This document shows positions 10,032-17,756 of a stretch of 64,000 nt of DNA, piece after piece. The stretch lies in NCBI RefSeq assembly GCF_003315795.1, contig NZ_QMEY01000022.1, positions 1 to 64,000 on the forward strand, in the 5' to 3' direction. Both the position numbers and the translations under genes were made by a program. The notes below the pieces were generated by a model. That model was not told the DNA's origin and searched no databases. It worked only from the letters and a program-made list of their open reading frames with translations. This DNA is from Spongiactinospora rosea (GTDB lineage Bacteria > Actinomycetota > Actinomycetes > Streptosporangiales > Streptosporangiaceae). The first letter of the stretch is position 1; each line of letters opens with the position of its first letter.

Positions 10032-11357
10032 GTGATCTTGAAGCAGAACGGTAGTCGCGGGTTCCGTGCCTACACCAGCAAGCACCTGGATGAGCTGCTC
10101 CAGCGTGCAGGACTCGACGACGAGGAACGGCTACGTATCCGTGCGGTGGCGACCGTGCTGCCCTTCCGGACCAACGCCTACGTCGTCGACGAGCTGATCG
10201 ACTGGTCGGACATCCCGGACGACCCGATCTACCGGCTTGTGTTCCCGCAGGCCGACATGCTGCCGGAGGCGGACGTCACCCGGATCGCCGGCCTGCTGCG
10301 CGACGAGGCCGCGAAGAGCGAGATCACCGCGGTCGCCCACGACGTACGCATGAAGCTCAACCCGCACCCCGCCGGGCAGCTCCAGCTCAACGTCCCCCGG
10401 GTCGGTCAGGAACCGATCCAGGGGCTTCAGCACAAGTACCCCGAGACCGTTCTCTTCTTCCCCAAACAGGGGCAGACCTGCCACGCGTACTGCACGTACT
10501 GCTTCCGCTGGGCGCAGTTCGTCGGGGACCCCGACCTCAAGATGGCCTCCGACGATGTCGAGCGGCTGGTCGAGTACGTCCATGCGCATCCCGAGGTGAC
10601 CAGCATCCTGCTCACCGGCGGCGACCCCATGATCATGGGCGAGCCGGTGTTGCGCCGCTACATCGAGCCGCTGCTGCAGATCGAACAGCTCGAATCCATC
10701 AGGATCGGGACGAAGTCCCTGGGCTACTGGCCGCAGCGGTACATCACCGACCCTGACGCGGACGACACCCTGCGCCTGTTCTCGCGGGTGGTCGAGTCCG
10801 GCAAGAACCTCGCCTTCATGGCGCACTTCTCCCACCCGCGCGAGATCGAGCCGCAGGCGGTGCAGGAGGCGGTCCGGCGCATCAACGACACGGGCGCGGT
10901 CATCCGCACCCAGGCGCCGCTGATTCGCTCCATCAACGACGACCCGGCCATCTGGACGCACATGTGGCGGCGTCACCTCACCATGGGGATGGTCCCGTAC
11001 TACATGTTCGTCGAGCGTGACACCGGTCCCCAGGACTACTTCGCGGTGCCGCTCGCGCGGGCGTACGAGATCTTCCGCGACGCGTACGCGGGCGTGTCGG
11101 GGCTGTGCCGTACGGTCCGCGGGCCGTCGATGTCGGCGACGCCGGGCAAGGTGTGCGTGGACGGGGTCACGGAGATCGCCGGTCAGAAGGTCTTCGTCCT
11201 CCACCTCATCCAGGCCCGCGACCCCGAACTCGTCGGCCGCCCCTTCTTCGCCCGCTACGACCCCCAGGCCACCTGGCTCACCGACCTCACCCCGGCCTTC
11301 GCCGACCGCTTCCCCTACGAGCCGGCCCCCCTCGGCGCGGCCCGCCTCTCCGCCTGA
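10032..11357 (+). CDS. KamA (lysine 2,3-aminomutase) family radical SAM protein
   Basis: About 441 residues. The radical SAM cluster motif TCHAYCTYCFRW supplies three cysteines in CX3CX2C spacing (about residues 150, 154 and 157). LLTGGDPMIM is the GGDP SAM-binding strand. The family uses SAM, a 4Fe-4S cluster and PLP to move an amino group between neighbouring carbons. The usual PLP-lysine loop of lysine 2,3-aminomutase (D-x-PGGGGK) appears here as SMSATPGKV, so the lysine may be kept but the glycine run is not. I therefore do not assign lysine as substrate. A good ribosome site GGGAGGG precedes GTG at 10032; TTG at 10008 is a weaker alternative. The gene appears monocistronic. Confidence 0.85.
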   Translation: MILKQNGSRGFRAYTSKHLDELLQRAGLDDEERLRIRAVATVLPFRTNAYVVDELIDWSDIPDDPIYRLVFPQADMLPEADVTRIAGLLRDEAAKSEITAVAHDVRMKLNPHPAGQLQLNVPRVGQEPIQGLQHKYPETVLFFPKQGQTCHAYCTYCFRWAQFVGDPDLKMASDDVERLVEYVHAHPEVTSILLTGGDPMIMGEPVLRRYIEPLLQIEQLESIRIGTKSLGYWPQRYITDPDADDTLRLFSRVVESGKNLAFMAHFSHPREIEPQAVQEAVRRINDTGAVIRTQAPLIRSINDDPAIWTHMWRRHLTMGMVPYYMFVERDTGPQDYFAVPLARAYEIFRDAYAGVSGLCRTVRGPSMSATPGKVCVDGVTEIAGQKVFVLHLIQARDPELVGRPFFARYDPQATWLTDLTPAFADRFPYEPAPLGAARLSA

Positions 11358-11418
11358 ACCCCTGCCCAAGCCCCTGAGCCCGCCCCTACGGGCCCGGGAG
11401 CCCATTCCACCTCATCCG

Positions 11419-11456
11419 CAACGGCCGGTGCCCCCTCACGGGGCCACCGGCCGTTG
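11419..11456 (+). terminator. Terminator after the KamA-family gene
   Basis: Perfect 12-bp inverted repeat CAACGGCCGGTG (11419-11430) and CACCGGCCGTTG (11445-11456), extended by CCCC/GGGG inside. It lies 62 bp after the stop. There is no long T run, as is common for hairpin terminators in GC-rich actinomycetes. Confidence 0.75.
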
Positions 11457-11481
11457 TAGATGGCGCTCGCTCCCTCAGATG

Positions 11482-11500
11482 GCGCTCGCTCCGCTCGCGC
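11482..11500 (-). repeat. GC-rich 19-bp repeat core (reverse orientation)
   Basis: Exact reverse complement of GCGCGAGCGGAGCGAGCGC. The same core occurs at 12647-12665, 21288-21306 and 21503-21521, with one-base variants at 12474-12492 and 12681-12699. A shorter, partial version of the same motif stands just upstream at about 11463. All copies are in gaps between genes. Confidence 0.75.
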
Positions 11501-11540
11501 GGGGCCCGTGTATGGCTGCGCGCAGTCCACCCCCCGGGGG

Positions 11541-11732
11541 TCAGTCCAACGCGTGGGCGTACTCCCGGGGGCCGCAGGACGGGCGGCGGACGCCGGTACG
11601 GCGGGCGATCTGGGCCTGTAGCCGGGCCATCTGCCAGTGCAGCTCCAGTAACTGTTCGGCGAGTTGGGTGTGCGGGATCTCCGCGGGATCCTCGGCTGCC
11701 AGGTGGTCGATCGCGATCGACAGATCTCTCAT
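11541..11732 (-). CDS. Small protein resembling a DUF222 N-terminal fragment
   Basis: A 63-residue open frame starting at ATG. The stretch AIDHLAAEDPAEIPHTQLAEQLLELHWQMARLQAQIARR resembles the helical start of the DUF222/13E12-type HNH endonuclease family (the pattern is L-A-x-D-P-A...L-x-E-x-L-L-x-L...L-x-A). No HNH nuclease domain follows, so this may be a truncated relic or a stand-alone small helical protein. An AT-containing upstream stretch (11760-11790) could hold its promoter. Assignment is by eye from sequence pattern only. Confidence 0.45.
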   Translation of the reverse strand: MRDLSIAIDHLAAEDPAEIPHTQLAEQLLELHWQMARLQAQIARRTGVRRPSCGPREYAHALD

Positions 11733-11840
11733 CGCGCGCCCCTCATCGACGGCGTCTCCGGATCGAATATACGTTCGGAATCATAGCGGAACGCCGGTCG
11801 CGATGTCAGAAAGTCGGGGCGCGGCCCGAGTCTCGGCGGC

Positions 11841-12377
11841 TCAGGTCTCGTAGGTCGGCGCGATGTAGCCTCGGGCCAGCGTGTTCGCGGTGATGTTGAA
11901 GCCCACCGCGGCGGGCGGCGTCTGCGGGTCCACGCCCAGCTTCTCGACGCTCAGCGCGTGGACGGCGAACAGGTAGCGGTGGGGGTAGCCGGGCGGCGGC
12001 GCGGCACCGCCGTACGTGGCCTGGTTGTAGTCGTTCCGGCTCTCCACGGTCCCCTGCGGCAGTCCCTTGGTGCCGACGGAGCCGGAGGCGCCCCTGGGGA
12101 GTTCGGTCACGTCGGCGGGGATGTCGAACGCCAGCCAGTGCCAGAAGCCGCTGCCGGTCGGCGCGTCCGGGTCGTAGCAGGTGACCGCGTAGCTCTTGGT
12201 GCCCTCCGGGCCGGGGGACCAGCGCAGATGCGGCGAGATGTTCTGCCCCGTCGAGCCCCAGTCGTCGAACACATGCACGTCCGACATCCGCTCACCGTCG
12301 CGTACGTCGTCACTCTCGACGGTCAGCGCGGGAACCTGGGGAAGAAAGTCGTACGGGATCGGTGGCCGCTGCGACAC
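11841..12377 (-). CDS. YbhB/YbcL family PEBP-like protein
   Basis: A 178-residue phosphatidylethanolamine-binding-protein-fold protein of the bacterial YbhB/YbcL (Raf kinase inhibitor-like) group. Diagnostic motifs are GQNISPHLRWSPGPEGTKSYAVTCYDPDAPTGSGFWHW, which contains the ligand-pocket DPDAP and the HW pair, then the late YGGAAPPPGYPHRYLFAVHAL with its GxxPPxGxxHRY pattern. Family members have an anion-binding pocket, but their bacterial role is poorly known. No signal peptide is visible, so it is probably cytoplasmic. It is transcribed alone. The DNA on its 5' side is filled by the GC-rich repeat. Confidence 0.9.
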   Translation of the reverse strand: MSQRPPIPYDFLPQVPALTVESDDVRDGERMSDVHVFDDWGSTGQNISPHLRWSPGPEGTKSYAVTCYDPDAPTGSGFWHWLAFDIPADVTELPRGASGSVGTKGLPQGTVESRNDYNQATYGGAAPPPGYPHRYLFAVHALSVEKLGVDPQTPPAAVGFNITANTLARGYIAPTYET

Positions 12378-12712
12378 GGGTCTACCTCCGATGGATCTCG
12401 TCCTTCATGAACGTTCCCCATCTTGGGCCAAGTCGCGCACTCAGCGCACCACGCCCTGCCCACGCGCGCCCCCGCGCGAGCGCAGCGAGCGCCTTGAGTA
12501 CTTCTAGTGACGCGCCCGCCGTAACCATGCACGGCCCGGGCGCGGTCGTGTCCGGAGTGACGAGCGATGGAGTGAGGGAGCGAGGAACGAGCGAGTGAGC
12601 GACGGAGCGAGGAGTAGAGGGCGCGGCCTTGAAGGCGCCCGGGCCCGCGCGAGCGGAGCGAGCGCCATGGGCACGCCCCCGCGCGAGCGAAGCGAGCGCC
12701 TTAAACACGGTT
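12378..12712. repeat. Intergenic GC-rich repeat element, copy A
   Basis: The gap between the PEBP gene and the exporter ATPase gene is almost filled by repetitive DNA from about 12469. It contains three copies of the 19-bp core GCGCGAGCGGAGCGAGCGC (one exact at 12647-12665, variants at 12474-12492 and 12681-12699). A middle section of repeated GAGCGA/GAGTGAG words lies between about 12555 and 12615. The segment 12474-12583 aligns almost base for base with 21288-21396, and the segment from about 12618 matches about 21472 onward. It just overlaps the last codons of the ATPase gene. No convincing gene lies in it. Confidence 0.8.
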
Positions 12713-13564
12713 GTAGGCGGCGAGGACTTCCTTGGGGTTGCCGTCCATTTTGATCTTGCCCTTGTGCAGCCAGATGACCCGGTTGCAGGTCTCCTCGATC
12801 ACGTCCAGGTTGTGGGCGACCAGGAAGACCGTGCCGGCCTCCTGGCGCATCAGCTTGATGCGTTCCTGGCTCTTGCGCTTGAACTCGCGGTCGCCCGTGG
12901 CCAGGGCCTCGTCGATGAGGAGGACGTCGTGGGACTTGGCCGAGGCGATGGCGAAGCGGAGCCGGGCGCCCATGCCCGAGGAGTAGGTCGACATCGGGAA
13001 CTGGACGAACTCCCCGATGCCGGAGAAGTCGACGATCTCGCCGTACTTCTCCTTGACCTGGCTGGGCTTCATGCCCATCGCGTAACACCCGAGCACGATG
13101 TTGCGCTCGCCCGTCAGGTCGCGCATGAGGGCCGCGTTGACGCCCAGGAGGGACGGCTGGCCGTCGGTGTAGACCGCGCCGGAGTGGGGCGGCAGGAGGC
13201 CCGCGATGGCGCGCAGGAGGGTGGACTTGCCCGAGCCGTTGCGGCCGATGACGCCGATGGCGTCGCCGTGGTGGGCCACGAAGGACACGCCCTTGATGGC
13301 GTGGACCTCGCGCATCTGGGGGCGGCCCTGGCGGCGGACGAGGCGGAGCAGCGCGTTGGCGGCGTTGCCGCGTTCGGCGTCGGAGGCTGCGCCGTACACC
13401 CGGTAGATGATGTGGAGGTCGTCCACGATGACGGTGGGCGTGCCGGAGTGTTCGGGCCCCCCGGCCGGCTTCTCGTCCCTGGGATAGACCTTGACGTCCT
13501 TGTTGGACGGGACGTCTGGTTCCTCCGCCTTCACGTGTGACAGCTCCTCGGTCAGCTCAGCCAC
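12701..13564 (-). CDS. Polysaccharide/teichoic acid ABC exporter ATP-binding protein (Wzt/TagH type)
   Basis: About 287 residues. Walker A is GRNGSGKSTLL, the signature is YSSGMGARLRFA and Walker B is DVLLIDEALATGD, all typical of the ABC-2 polysaccharide export subfamily. The protein ends shortly after the nucleotide-binding domain, so it lacks the C-terminal carbohydrate-binding domain of long Wzt proteins and resembles short mycobacterial and teichoic acid exporter ATPases. The start GTG at 13564 has a good GGAGAGG seven bases upstream and overlaps the permease stop; another ATG at 13585 would add seven residues. With the permease it should export a lipid-linked cell-wall polymer. No glycosyltransferase genes are adjacent. 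Confidence 0.88.
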   Translation of the reverse strand: MAELTEELSHVKAEEPDVPSNKDVKVYPRDEKPAGGPEHSGTPTVIVDDLHIIYRVYGAASDAERGNAANALLRLVRRQGRPQMREVHAIKGVSFVAHHGDAIGVIGRNGSGKSTLLRAIAGLLPPHSGAVYTDGQPSLLGVNAALMRDLTGERNIVLGCYAMGMKPSQVKEKYGEIVDFSGIGEFVQFPMSTYSSGMGARLRFAIASAKSHDVLLIDEALATGDREFKRKSQERIKLMRQEAGTVFLVAHNLDVIEETCNRVIWLHKGKIKMDGNPKEVLAAYNRV

Positions 13565-14492
13565 GGCCGTACCTCTCCTCGGCACGCCAGAAGTACCAGA
13601 AGCCGACGAGCAGGGCGAACACTGCCCAGAATACGCAGACCCCCCAGATCCACGGCGGGGCGGTGGTGTGCGACTTGAGCAGCAGCTCGCGCATTACCTC
13701 GATGTACGCGGCGGCGGGGTTGATGTAGAGAATGTCAGCGATGATCTGGGGGATCTCGGCGTCCCTGATCTTGTCGCCGATCGCGAAGAACACGCCCGAC
13801 GAGTACAGCCAGGTCCGCATGATGAACGGCAGCAGTTGGTTCATGTCGCGGGCGAACGCCCCGATGCGCGCGAGGACCAGGCTGGCGCCGATGTTGAACA
13901 TCGTCTGCAGCAGCAGCGCCACTGGGACGAGCAGCCAGGACCAGGTCAGCGGCTCACCGGTGACCAGCACCAGCACCGCCAGCACGCCCATCGAGATCAG
14001 GAGCTGTTGCAGCTCCTGCACCGTGTAGGCGAGCGGCAACGCCGCGCGGGGGAAGTGCAGCGCCCTGATCAGCGAGAGGTTGCCCGAGATCGACTTGGCG
14101 CCGCCGCTGACCGCGCGCTGTGTGTATGTGAACACGAACATTCCGGTGATCAGGAACGCCGTGTAGTTCTCCATGCCCTTGGCCGCACCGAGGATCAGGC
14201 CGAACATCAGCCAGTAGATCGCGGCGTTGAGCAGCGGCGTGAGCACCTGCCAGAGCTGACCCAACGCCGAATTGCTGTACTTCGAGATGTTCCGCGAAGT
14301 GGCGTAGGTCAGCACGAAGTGCCTGCGCTCCCAAAGCTGGCGCAGGTAGACGGGCAGACCTGGGCGTGCGATGGCACGTCGAAGCCCGTATCGCTCGGCG
14401 AGCTGGGCCAGCGACTCCTTCCCGGCGGAAGGGGTGCCGTCTTTCCGGCCGCCCGCCCGGGCGTCCGCGAGCGCGGATTCCGGCTGGCTCAT
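13557..14492 (-). CDS. Polysaccharide/teichoic acid ABC exporter permease (Wzm/TagG type)
   Basis: About 311 residues with an ABC-2 transporter membrane domain. A short cytosolic N-terminus is followed by RDFW-like RHFVLTYATSRNISKYSNSALGQLWQVLTPLLNAAIYWLMFGLILG and then by five further hydrophobic segments. The PAAAYIEVMRELLL motif is typical of this group. It pairs with the overlapping ATPase gene (8 bp), forming the complete exporter. ATG at 14492 is chosen because an upstream ATG adds 49 residues with Pro/Arg-rich non-coding character. The operon reads away from the peptide importer across a 551 bp gap. Confidence 0.88.
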   Translation of the reverse strand: MSQPESALADARAGGRKDGTPSAGKESLAQLAERYGLRRAIARPGLPVYLRQLWERRHFVLTYATSRNISKYSNSALGQLWQVLTPLLNAAIYWLMFGLILGAAKGMENYTAFLITGMFVFTYTQRAVSGGAKSISGNLSLIRALHFPRAALPLAYTVQELQQLLISMGVLAVLVLVTGEPLTWSWLLVPVALLLQTMFNIGASLVLARIGAFARDMNQLLPFIMRTWLYSSGVFFAIGDKIRDAEIPQIIADILYINPAAAYIEVMRELLLKSHTTAPPWIWGVCVFWAVFALLVGFWYFWRAEERYGRG

Positions 14493-15043
14493 GGCAAGGA
14501 CTCTATTGGATCCTGGTGATGGGGATGCCTGCGATGGTGCTCTGTGCAGCGACGGGCGCGCACAGACAGTTGGACGTGGCCTCTCAGAGTACGGTTCCGG
14601 GGCATTTGCAAGGTTCTGCAATGCTCGCCCCGGGTTCATCCGCTGTGCTGCGGCCGGGTCAACCGTAGCCCAGGAGACGGCCCTGTGTCGGCAAGCACGC
14701 GAGCATCAGGCCCTTATGTGTATTTTGGGACAGACGCCCAAGTCCCCTGTAGGACAAGGGATCCCCGTCTGTACACTTCTGGCGAGTTTATGCCTGTTTT
14801 AGGCTCTTTGAGCGCCCGTAGTGGTATGCGTGTGACGTCCAGCGGGCGCACGTGTGACCGAACTGCAACGCGCCAGAGACTCCCTGGTGAGAAGTAGTGC
14901 GGGATTGTAGCGATCGACTGGCAGGGCGTCGGCAGGGTTCGACCGTGTCGGCCGAGGCGGGGGTAACCAGGCCCTTTCCTTGGCTGCCGGGAGAGCATCG
15001 CAGCTCAGAACCATGCCCACCTGAGAGGGAGGAAAGACCCACA
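14493..15043. other. Divergent regulatory gap between exporter and peptide importer operons
   Basis: 551 bp without a convincing gene. It is less GC-rich than its flanks and must hold promoters for both operons. A hairpin is visible at 14599-14631 (GGGGCAT... pairing with ...ATGC..CCCC, inner TTGCA/TGCAA). A wider inverted repeat ACAGACG (14730-14736) and CGTCTGT (14766-14772) encloses a GTCCCCTGTAGGACAAGGGA stem. These could be operator or leader structures. I cannot assign -35/-10 boxes with confidence. Confidence 0.5.
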
Positions 15044-16687
15044 ATGCGTGTGACCAAGGGCGCACAAATAATCGCCGGTACCGCGCTGCTCGCCCTCGCG
15101 GTAGCCGCGTGCGGCGGCGGTGGCGGGAGCACCGGCAGCTCGCCCGGAGCCACCACAGGCGGAGGCGACGCTCCCGTCCGGATGGAGATCGGCGAGCCGC
15201 AGAAGCTGTTCTACCCGAGCGACACCACCGAGACCGAGGGCGCCGAGGTCCTCGCCGCTCTCTTTTCTCCCCTGGTGAGCTACAACGAGAACAAGGAAGT
15301 CGTCAACGAGGTCGCCCAGTCGATCGAGACCGAGGACAACAAGGTCTGGACGATCAAGCTCAAGCCCGGGTACACGTGGCACAACGGCGAGAAACTGATC
15401 GCCCAGAACTACGTCGACGCGTGGAACTTCGCCTCCAACCAGGAGAACGCCCAGTCGGCCAGCTACTTCTTCGGCCGCGTCGCGGGTTATGAGGACCTCA
15501 ACCCGGGTGAGGGCAAGACGCCCACCACCAAGGAGATGTCGGGCCTCAAGGCCGTGGACGACACCACCCTTGAGGTGACGCTGTCCAAGCCGTTCTCGCA
15601 GTTCCCGGTCATGCTCGGGTATACCGCGTTCTATCCGCTGCCGAAGGCCGCGTTCGGCCCCGACGGCAAGGTGACCGAGGAGTTCGCCAAGAAGCCCATC
15701 GGCAACGGGCAGTTCTCGATCGACAAGCCGTACGGCAAGGGCACCGACCAGACGATCGACCTGACCAGGTACGACGCCTTCGCGGGTGCCAAGCCGAAGT
15801 TCGCCAAGCTGCAGTTCAAGATCTACACTAGCACCGAGACGGCGTACAACGACCTGCGCGGTGGCCAGCTCGACATCATCGACCAGCTCGCCGCCTCGTC
15901 GATCTCCTCGGCCAAGGCCGACCTGGGCGAGCGCTACATCGAGCAGCCCGACGCCGGCATCGGCTACATCGGCTTCCCGCTGAAGTACAACAAGGATTAC
16001 GAGAACGTCAAGATCCGCGAGGCCATCTCGATGGCCATCGACCGGAAGACGATCGCGGAGAAGGTCTTCTCCGGCACCCGCGCCCCGGCCGACGACTTCA
16101 TCAACCCGGCCATCGCGGGCTACAAGCAGGGCGCCTGCACGGTCTGCGTCTTCGACCCCGCCAAGGCCAAGGAGGTCTACACGGCGGCGAACGGCCCCAA
16201 GAAGCTGGAGCTGGGCTACAACGCCGACGGTGGCCACAAGGAGTGGATCGAGGCCATCGCGATCAACCTGCGCGCCAGCCTGGGCGTCGAGGTCGGGGTC
16301 AAGCCGTTCGAGAAGTTCCAGGCGATCCTCGACGAGCTGGACGCCAAGAAGTACACCGGTATGTTCCGGATGGGCTGGGCGATCGACTACCCGTCCCCGG
16401 AGAACTACCTGACTCCCATCTTCTCCACCGAAGCGGCCAAGACCGGCTCCAACTACGCCGGCTACTCCAACAAGGAGTTCGACGAGCTGCTGGTGAAGGG
16501 CGACACCGCCGAGACGCCGGAGGCGGGCCTTGAGGCCTACCGCCAGGCGGCCGACGTCCTGAACAAGGAACTCCCGTACATTCCGGTCTACTTCTACAAG
16601 ATCAACGCGGGGTATTCAGAACACCTCAAGAGTGTGAAGATTAACCTGCTCAACCAGGTTGAGTGGGAGTCCGTCGAGAAGGCCTAG
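15044..16687 (+). CDS. Peptide ABC transporter substrate-binding lipoprotein (family 5)
   Basis: A 547-residue SBP_bac_5 protein, the extracytoplasmic receptor of a di/oligopeptide importer. The N-terminus is a lipoprotein signal: positively charged MRVTKG, a hydrophobic core, then lipobox LAVAAC at about residue 24 with a Gly/Ser linker. The mature part has the family features, including WTIKLKPGYTWHNGEKLIAQNYVDAWNFA and KIREAISMAIDRKTIAEKVFSG. Internal CTVC cysteines near residue 365 may form a disulphide. ATG follows GAGGGAGGAAAG. It is the first gene of a five-gene operon and is separated from the permeases by a hairpin. Confidence 0.93.
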   Translation: MRVTKGAQIIAGTALLALAVAACGGGGGSTGSSPGATTGGGDAPVRMEIGEPQKLFYPSDTTETEGAEVLAALFSPLVSYNENKEVVNEVAQSIETEDNKVWTIKLKPGYTWHNGEKLIAQNYVDAWNFASNQENAQSASYFFGRVAGYEDLNPGEGKTPTTKEMSGLKAVDDTTLEVTLSKPFSQFPVMLGYTAFYPLPKAAFGPDGKVTEEFAKKPIGNGQFSIDKPYGKGTDQTIDLTRYDAFAGAKPKFAKLQFKIYTSTETAYNDLRGGQLDIIDQLAASSISSAKADLGERYIEQPDAGIGYIGFPLKYNKDYENVKIREAISMAIDRKTIAEKVFSGTRAPADDFINPAIAGYKQGACTVCVFDPAKAKEVYTAANGPKKLELGYNADGGHKEWIEAIAINLRASLGVEVGVKPFEKFQAILDELDAKKYTGMFRMGWAIDYPSPENYLTPIFSTEAAKTGSNYAGYSNKEFDELLVKGDTAETPEAGLEAYRQAADVLNKELPYIPVYFYKINAGYSEHLKSVKINLLNQVEWESVEKA

Positions 16688-16701
16688 AAAGATTCTCCGA
16701 A

Positions 16702-16726
16702 GCCGGGCGCGCACGCCGCGCCCGGC
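16702..16726 (+). terminator. Intra-operon hairpin after the binding-protein gene
   Basis: Perfect 10-bp stem GCCGGGCGCG (16702-16711) and CGCGCCCGGC (16717-16726), 14 bases after the stop. It has no T run. In ABC importer operons a hairpin here typically stabilises the binding-protein transcript or causes partial termination, giving more receptor than permease. That role is inferred from position. Confidence 0.65.
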
Positions 16727-16814
16727 CTGGGAGAAGGTCGCATGAGGGCAGTCTGCTTGGCACCGCAAACCCTGGGTACCGAGGCTGCCCTTTGCGCATG
16801 TATGGGAGGCTTTA

Positions 16815-17756
16815 GTGGGCCGCTACGTCATAAGACGTCTTATCCAGGCGATCCCAGTGCTACTGGGCGCCACCCTGCTGATCTTCGCCACCGTCTTCGC
16901 ACTGCCTGGTGACCCCATCGCGGCGCTGGCGGGCGAGAAACGGCAGGATCCGACGGTCGTCAGTATTCTGCGTGAGCAGTATCACCTGAACGACCCCCTT
17001 CTAGTGCAGTACGGCTACTACATCGCCGGCGTGTTCCGCGGCAATCTCGGCCGGACCTACGCCAACGTGGAGGTGTCCGAGATCATCGCGGCGAAGTTCC
17101 AGGTGACCATCAACCTGGCGCTCACCGCGCTGGTCCTTGAGGCGCTGATCGGCGTCGGGCTCGGACTGTGGGCGGCGCTGCGCCGCGGCCGGGCCGTGGA
17201 CAGCATGATCCTCGCCTCCACGCTGCTCCTCGTCTCGGTGCCGACGCTGGTGACCGGCTTCGTGCTGCAGCTCCTCCTCGGCGTCCAGCTCAGGAGGTGG
17301 ACCGGCGTCACGATCTTCCCGATCGCCGGTGTGTCCGACGGCTGGGTCAGCTACATCGTCCCCGGCTTCGTACTGGCGGGCACGTCGATCGCCTATCTGA
17401 CCCGGCTCACCCGGACCAGCTTGGTGGAGAACCTGCGCGCCGACTACGTGCGAACGGCCGTGGCCAAGGGCATGCCACGAAGACGCGTGATCGGACGGCA
17501 CGCGCTGCGCAACGCCCTGATTCCGCTGATCACGTTCCTCGGAGCCGACCTGGGCACGCTCATGGGCGGCGCGGTGATCACAGAGTCGATCTTCAACATC
17601 CCCGGAATCGGGCAAGAGCTGTTCAGATCGGTACACGAACGACAACAACCGGTGGTGGTAGGCATCATCACCATCCTGGTGCTCGTGTACATCCTGGCCA
17701 ACCTGGTCGTCGACCTGCTCTACGCTGTGCTGGACCCGAGGATCCGCTATGAGTGA
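16815..17756 (+). CDS. Peptide ABC transporter permease (DppB type)
   Basis: 313 residues with six predicted membrane helices. The N-terminus GRYVIRRLIQAIPVLLGATLLIFATVFALPGDP is characteristic of DppB/OppB. The EAA loop that docks onto the ATPase is present as DYVRTAVAKGMPRRRVIGRHALRNALIPLITFLG. The start is GTG after GGGAGGC. Its 3' end overlaps the next gene by 8 bp. It forms the translocation channel with the DppC-type subunit. Confidence 0.93.
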   Translation: MGRYVIRRLIQAIPVLLGATLLIFATVFALPGDPIAALAGEKRQDPTVVSILREQYHLNDPLLVQYGYYIAGVFRGNLGRTYANVEVSEIIAAKFQVTINLALTALVLEALIGVGLGLWAALRRGRAVDSMILASTLLLVSVPTLVTGFVLQLLLGVQLRRWTGVTIFPIAGVSDGWVSYIVPGFVLAGTSIAYLTRLTRTSLVENLRADYVRTAVAKGMPRRRVIGRHALRNALIPLITFLGADLGTLMGGAVITESIFNIPGIGQELFRSVHERQQPVVVGIITILVLVYILANLVVDLLYAVLDPRIRYE

